Assembly (NCBI RefSeq): GCF_045062745.1
Contig: NZ_JBJGED010000038.1
Span: 4,526 to 68,525 of the forward strand
Source of the DNA: Paenibacillus_AA sp045062745
GTDB lineage: Bacteria; Bacillota; Bacilli; Paenibacillales; NBRC-103111
Length of the DNA: 64,000 nucleotides
Reading direction: 5' to 3'
Shown: positions 59,899-64,000 of the stretch, piece by piece
Numbering within the stretch: the stretch's first letter is position 1
Layout: every line of letters starts with the position of its first letter
The notes under the pieces: model-generated
Database searches by the model: none
What the model was told of the DNA's origin: nothing
What the model saw: only the letters and a program-made list of their open reading frames with translations
Translations under genes and position numbers: made by a program

Positions 59899-61323
59899 AT
59901 GCACAAGCACTTATGGATCGGCGGGCAGGCGGTGGAGGCGATCGCCTACAAGCCGCTCTACAGCCCCTACTCCGGCGAGCAGCTGGCGCTCATCCCCGAC
60001 GGCGACGCCGGGGAGATGGACCGCGCCATCGCCGCCGCCGAGCGGGCCGCGCCGGAGATGGCGCGCATGCCCGCGCACCGGCGCGCCGCCATCCTGGAGC
60101 GGCTCGTCCAGCGGCTGACCGAGCGCGCCGAAGAAGCGGCGGCGCTCGTCGCGCGGGAAGCCGCGAAGCCGATATCGGCCGCGCGCCTCGAGGTGGAGCG
60201 GACGATTCAGACGTACAAGTTCGCCGCCGAGGAGGCGAAGCGCATCCACGGCGAAACGCTCTCGCTCGACGCCGCGCCGGGCGGAGAAGGCCGCTTCGGC
60301 TATACCGTTTACGAGCCGCTCGGCGTCATCGGGGCGATCACGCCGTTCAACTTCCCGCTCAATCTCGTCGCGCACAAGGTCGGCCCCGCGATCGCGACAG
60401 GGAACACAATCGTGCTCAAGCCGGCGACCCAAACACCGCTGTCCGCCTACTTCATCGCCGAGCTCTTGCACGAGGCGGGTTTGCCGGCCGGTGCGCTCAA
60501 TATCGTCACCGGCCGAGGCAGCACGGTCGGTGAGCAGCTCGTCACCGATCCGCGGGTGAAGAAGGTGACCTTCACCGGCAGCCCCGAGGTCGGGGCGGCG
60601 ATCCGGGCGAAGGCGGGCCTGAAGCGGGTCACGCTCGAGCTTGGCTCCAACTCGGCGCTTATCATCGACCGCAGTGCCACCGTAGAGCGAATCATCGACC
60701 GCTGCGTCACCGGCGCATTCTCGTTCCAAGGGCAGGTGTGCATCTCGCTGCAGCGCGTCTACGTACACGAAGCCGTCTATGAACCGTTCGTCCGGCAGTT
60801 CGTCGAGCGGACGAAGCGGCTCCGACTTGGGGATCCGCTGGAAGTCACGACCGACATCTCCGCCATGATCACGGAACGGGACGCGATGCGTGCGGTCGAC
60901 TGGATCCGGGAGGCCGCGGAGCACGGGGCGACGGTAGCCTGCGGCGGCGAACGGTCGGGCAGCCTCGTCCAGCCAACCGTCCTTCTCGGCGTGGACGCCG
61001 CGACGAAGGTGAGCTGCCAGGAAGCGTTCGCGCCGGTGGTGGCGATCAACCGCGTGAAGGACATCGATGAAGCGATCGCCGCCGTGAACGAATCGCGCTT
61101 CGGCCTGCAGGCCGGCATCTATACGAACGAGCTCGAGACGGCGATGCGCGCGGCCAGGAAGCTGCACGTCGGCGGCGTGATGATTAACGACATTCCGACC
61201 TTCCGTGTGGATCAGATGCCCTATGGGGGCGTGAAGGAGAGCGGGATGGGGCGCGAAGGCGTCAAATACGCGATGCAGGACATGATGGAGCTGAAGCTCG
61301 TCGTGATCAATCGCCAAGAGTAA
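59899..61323 (+). CDS. Aldehyde dehydrogenase (lactaldehyde-dehydrogenase-like)
   Basis: The 474-residue protein is an NAD(P)-dependent aldehyde dehydrogenase: VIGAITPFNFPLNLVAHKVGPAIATGNTIVLKPA, Glu in VTLELGSNSALI, catalytic Cys in FSFQGQVCISLQRVYV, and the closing PYGGVKESGMGREGVKYAM. The group resembles lactaldehyde or succinate-semialdehyde types; substrate not proven. A GAGGAGG site precedes the ATG. Operon between alcohol dehydrogenase and oxidoreductase genes. Confidence 0.9.
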   Translation: MHKHLWIGGQAVEAIAYKPLYSPYSGEQLALIPDGDAGEMDRAIAAAERAAPEMARMPAHRRAAILERLVQRLTERAEEAAALVAREAAKPISAARLEVERTIQTYKFAAEEAKRIHGETLSLDAAPGGEGRFGYTVYEPLGVIGAITPFNFPLNLVAHKVGPAIATGNTIVLKPATQTPLSAYFIAELLHEAGLPAGALNIVTGRGSTVGEQLVTDPRVKKVTFTGSPEVGAAIRAKAGLKRVTLELGSNSALIIDRSATVERIIDRCVTGAFSFQGQVCISLQRVYVHEAVYEPFVRQFVERTKRLRLGDPLEVTTDISAMITERDAMRAVDWIREAAEHGATVACGGERSGSLVQPTVLLGVDAATKVSCQEAFAPVVAINRVKDIDEAIAAVNESRFGLQAGIYTNELETAMRAARKLHVGGVMINDIPTFRVDQMPYGGVKESGMGREGVKYAMQDMMELKLVVINRQE

Positions 61324-61339
61324 GCGAGGCGAAACCTTT

Positions 61340-62362
61340 ATGTTCAATGCCGCTGTTATCGGACTAGGCAAAATCGGCCTGCAGTTCGACATTCCGAGGA
61401 AGGCGATGCCTCAGAGCCATGCGCTGGCGTATCATCTGAATCCGGACATCAACCTCGTCGCCGGTGTCGGTGTCCGTCAGGAGCAGGGAGACCGGCTGGC
61501 CGAAGTGGCTCCGGAGGCGAAGTTCTACCTGGATCTCGGCGAGATGCTGAGCCGGCATCGGCTGGATATCGTAAGCATCTGCACGCCGCCGCATGTTCGC
61601 CTCGACCTGCTGCGGTCCGTCATGGAGGGCTCGGACGCCCCGGTTATCTTCCTGGAGAAGCCGGTGGCGAACACGACGCGGGAGGCGGAAGCGATCGTAG
61701 CCCTCGCGGGGAGGCACAACCGTACGGTTCTCGTGAATTTGTCGCGACGCTGGAGTTATGGCGCCGTCCGCGTTCGGGAGGCGATCCGCTCCGGACGTTA
61801 CGGGCGGCTCAAGACCGTCCATCTGAAATATACCCGAGGCATCTCCAATACCGGCTCCCATCTGTTCGACCTCGTCCGCTTCATCGCGGGACCGGTGGAA
61901 AGTGTGCAGGTGCTGCGGCGAGTGCCGACTCGTCTGGATGCTCTGGACGACCCGACCTATTCCTTCGCCTTCACCCTGGAGGGCGGGGAGGCGACCGGCT
62001 ATGCCGAAGGCTTCGACGATCGGGACTACGTCCTCTTCGAGTTGGATCTGTTCCTGGAGAAAGGGAGGATCGAGATTCGTCAGGGCGGCGACCAGATCCG
62101 GTTCTACTGCGTCGAAGAGCATCCCGTGCAGCAGGGATTGACGCAGCTGGCACTGCAGGAGGAGGAGACGCGGCTGTCGGGACGGTCGAGCTCCATCGCG
62201 AACGCGGTGGCGCATCTGGTCGAGGTGCTGCAAGGCCGCTCCAAGCCGATCAGCACGCTGGAGGACGGGATCTACCCGCTCTATGCGGCGGAAGCGCTGC
62301 GCCGGTCGAATGCCGCAGGAGGATCGCTGGAACTAATTGCAAAGGGAGGCAGCCAGTCATGA
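61340..62362 (+). CDS. Gfo/Idh/MocA-type oxidoreductase
   Basis: The 340-residue protein has the Rossmann start AAVIGLGKIGLQFD, the IVSICTPPHVRLDLL segment, and the catalytic Lys in FLEKPVANT. The C-terminal alpha/beta domain is of the usual kind. It oxidises or reduces a sugar or polyol with NAD(P). It ends overlapping the next oxidoreductase by four bases, so they may work together or as a pair. Substrate unknown. Confidence 0.87.
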   Translation: MFNAAVIGLGKIGLQFDIPRKAMPQSHALAYHLNPDINLVAGVGVRQEQGDRLAEVAPEAKFYLDLGEMLSRHRLDIVSICTPPHVRLDLLRSVMEGSDAPVIFLEKPVANTTREAEAIVALAGRHNRTVLVNLSRRWSYGAVRVREAIRSGRYGRLKTVHLKYTRGISNTGSHLFDLVRFIAGPVESVQVLRRVPTRLDALDDPTYSFAFTLEGGEATGYAEGFDDRDYVLFELDLFLEKGRIEIRQGGDQIRFYCVEEHPVQQGLTQLALQEEETRLSGRSSSIANAVAHLVEVLQGRSKPISTLEDGIYPLYAAEALRRSNAAGGSLELIAKGGSQS

Positions 62363-63330
62363 GCGCAAGTCAAAAGGTACAAGCGGCAAGCGACCCGATC
62401 CGCCTCGCCATGCTCGGCATGGTGGACGGCAACGGGCATCCGTATTCGTGGAGCGCGATGTTCAACGGGTACGACCCCGATGTGATGGCGGGCTGCCCCT
62501 TTCCGGGAATCCCGGCTTACTTGAACAAGGAATCGAAGGAAACGCTCCAGATTCAAAGCGCGCGGGTAACCCACATCTGGACGGACGATCCGCTGGACGC
62601 CGAACATGTCGCACGAGCCTCGCTCATTCCACATGTCGCAGAGCGGCCGGAAGACGTAATCGGCCACGTGGACGCGGTCGTCATCGCCACGGACAAAGGC
62701 CACGAGCACGTCGAGCGGTGCCGCCCGTTCGTCGAGGCTGGACTGCCGGTGTTTGTCGACAAACCGCTCGTGGATAACGAAGCCGACTTGCAAACGTTCT
62801 GCCGTTGGGTCGCCGAAGGCAGGGCGATCCTGTCGTCCAGCTCGATGCGGTATTGCAAGGAGTACGCGCCGTATCGGCTGTCTACGAACAATCTCGGCCC
62901 GATCCGCTTTGCTACGATCACGACGCCCAAGAGCTGGGAGCGATACGGCATTCATGCGTTGGAGGGCCTCTATCCGATTCTCGGCCCGGGGTTCCTCTCG
63001 GCTCAGAACGTCGGTACCAAGGACAGCAACGTCGTCCATTTCAAGCACGCGAGCGGAGCGGAGGTCATCGTAACCGCGATCGCCGACATGTACGGCTCGT
63101 TCGGCGTGCTGCAGCTGTGCGGAACGCAGGATCATGCGCTCGTATCGATGAAGGACTCGTTTTACTCCTTCAAGGCTCAGCTGCAAGCGTTCGTCGACTT
63201 CTTGCGAACCGGCGTCCGGCCGTTCCCGTTCGAGGAAACCGTCGAGCTGATGAAGATGGTCATCGCCGGCATCCGCAGCCGCGACGAGGGCGGACGCCTC
63301 GTGCGCCTGGAAGAGATCCGCGAGTGCTAA
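62359..63330 (+). CDS. Gfo/Idh/MocA-type oxidoreductase, second
   Basis: The 323-residue protein is less regular: a Rossmann start IRLAMLGMVDGNGHPYSW, then a long loop, GHVDAVVIATDKGHEHVE and the catalytic Lys in VFVDKPLVDN. The shape fits the family even with the modified glycine loop. The ATG overlaps the previous stop codon (ATGA). It is followed 31 bases on by an aldolase gene. Confidence 0.8.
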   Translation: MSASQKVQAASDPIRLAMLGMVDGNGHPYSWSAMFNGYDPDVMAGCPFPGIPAYLNKESKETLQIQSARVTHIWTDDPLDAEHVARASLIPHVAERPEDVIGHVDAVVIATDKGHEHVERCRPFVEAGLPVFVDKPLVDNEADLQTFCRWVAEGRAILSSSSMRYCKEYAPYRLSTNNLGPIRFATITTPKSWERYGIHALEGLYPILGPGFLSAQNVGTKDSNVVHFKHASGAEVIVTAIADMYGSFGVLQLCGTQDHALVSMKDSFYSFKAQLQAFVDFLRTGVRPFPFEETVELMKMVIAGIRSRDEGGRLVRLEEIREC

Positions 63331-63361
63331 ATAACAAAGGGACACTGGGGAGGAACTGATC

Positions 63362-64000
63362 ATGCAACCAGCACCATTCGCCATGAAACCGAGCCGCGTG
63401 CTCGCCAAGCTGAAGAGCGGCGGCGTCGCGCTGTGCACGAAGCTCAATCTGTACGACTCCCGGGTGGTGGAGATCGCGGCGATGTCCGGCGTCGACTGCG
63501 TCTGGACCGACATGGAGCACGTGCCGAACGACTGGTCGGCGATCGAGAAGCAGATTCTGGCCGCCAAGGCGTACAACGTCGACATCATCGTCCGCGTGGC
63601 GCGGGGCAGCTACAGCGATCTGGTCCGGCCGCTCGAGATGGACGCGACCGGCATTATGGTGCCGCACGTCATGAGTTTGGAGGATGCCCGCACCGTCGTG
63701 CGCCACACGAAATTCCATCCGCTCGGCCGACGACCGGTGGACGGAGGCAATGCGGACGGCGCGTTCTGCAACATCGACCTCCTGGATTACTTCCGGCAGG
63801 CGAACGAGCAGCGCTTCAACATCCTGCAGATCGAAGACCCGGAGCCGCTCCACGAGCTGGAGGACATCGTCAAGCTGCCGGGACTCGATATGATCTTCTT
63901 CGGCCCCGGGGACTTCAGCCAAGGGATCGGAGCGCCCGGGCAGTTCAACCATCCGATGCTGCTTGAAGCGCGCCGCCGCATCGCGGAGTTGGCCGTCGCG
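63362..64000 (+). CDS. HpcH/HpaI aldolase family protein (cut by window end)
   Basis: The frame is open from the ATG at 63362 to the window end (213 codons). It shows the HpcH/HpaI pattern: LKSGGVALCTKLNLYDSRVVEIAAMSGVDCVWTDMEH at the start, RPLEMDATGIMVPHVMSLEDA with Gln/Arg-type site residues nearby, LQIEDPEPLHEL with the metal-ligand Glu, and MIFFGPGDFSQGIG. The family splits 2-keto-3-deoxy acids into pyruvate and an aldehyde; the neighbouring aldehyde and alcohol dehydrogenases fit the aldehyde product. GGGGAGGA is about 8 bases upstream. Confidence 0.88.
   Translation, partial: MQPAPFAMKPSRVLAKLKSGGVALCTKLNLYDSRVVEIAAMSGVDCVWTDMEHVPNDWSAIEKQILAAKAYNVDIIVRVARGSYSDLVRPLEMDATGIMVPHVMSLEDARTVVRHTKFHPLGRRPVDGGNADGAFCNIDLLDYFRQANEQRFNILQIEDPEPLHELEDIVKLPGLDMIFFGPGDFSQGIGAPGQFNHPMLLEARRRIAELAVA

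Noticed and set aside
59911..61392. Minus-strand open frame of 493 codons opposite the aldehyde dehydrogenase
   Set aside because: Same reason: shadow of a well-defined enzyme gene, no ribosome site or known fold.

Overview
The window looks like a chromosome segment from a Paenibacillaceae bacterium (Paenibacillus or a close relative). The evidence is a GC-rich Firmicute gene style, strong AGGAGG ribosome binding sites with frequent TTG/GTG starts, sigma-A promoters, YesM/YesN-type two-component regulators, LplB/YtcP-type sugar permeases without their own ATPase, and lipoprotein solute-binding proteins. No tRNA, rRNA, insertion sequence, CRISPR array or prophage was seen.

Layout. 1-2.5 kb: tail of a LacI regulator, then a sugar-binding lipoprotein gene that breaks off and runs out of frame into a DUF4855 protein. 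2.7-4.3 kb: membrane acyltransferase and DinB-like protein. 4.3-4.8 kb: intergenic repeats. 4.8-7.2 kb: amidohydrolase and Rieske protein, divergent from an AraC regulator. 7.3-15.3 kb: YesM/YesN pair, two permeases, a binding protein and a LamG-fold protein. 15.5-18.3 kb: sulfatase, AraC regulator and small membrane protein on the minus strand. 18.8-21.4 kb: secreted glycoside hydrolase with two LamG domains. 21.5-22.3 kb: leaderless ArsR-type regulator and VOC protein. 22.5-32.4 kb: membrane AraC regulator, secreted beta-helix protein and a second ABC importer. 32.5-33.9 kb: a Mef-like efflux gene preceded by an eight-residue leader peptide (MTPSIRLR). 34-38.2 kb: small genes, a Ser/Thr kinase, a GNAT enzyme and a GntR regulator fused to a solute-binding domain. 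38.3-38.9 kb: repeats. 38.9-44.4 kb: two large secreted beta-propeller proteins. 44.5-48.2 kb: ddl-murF-alr. 48.2-51.4 kb: YciI, an ArsR-SRPBCC regulator divergent from an FMN reductase and two SnoaL-like genes, and a copper-amine-oxidase-N-like protein. 51.6-64 kb: IclR and membrane AraC regulators, a third ABC importer, then alcohol and aldehyde dehydrogenases, two Gfo/Idh/MocA oxidoreductases and an HpcH/HpaI aldolase cut by the window end.

The main theme is glycan scavenging: secreted enzymes and binding proteins release or hold glycans, three CUT1-type importers take up oligosaccharides (presumably energised by an MsmX-like ATPase elsewhere), membrane or cytoplasmic sensors switch each locus on, and the last operon looks like an oxidative route ending in aldol cleavage. 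Shared sequence boxes tie several regulators to their likely targets: tandem boxes at 7214 and 14451, a 24-base box at 24888 and 28903, and GTKAC-N6-GTMAC palindromes at 49406, 49442 and 50136.

The most striking item is the leader peptide before the Mef-like pump. Its sequence and ribosome binding site match the known macrolide-sensing stalling peptides, which suggests antibiotic-inducible efflux by attenuation. Other notable items are a roughly 190-base dispersed repeat with a conserved forward-forward-reverse-reverse layout, the GntR/solute-binding fusion, and the leaderless ArsR promoter.
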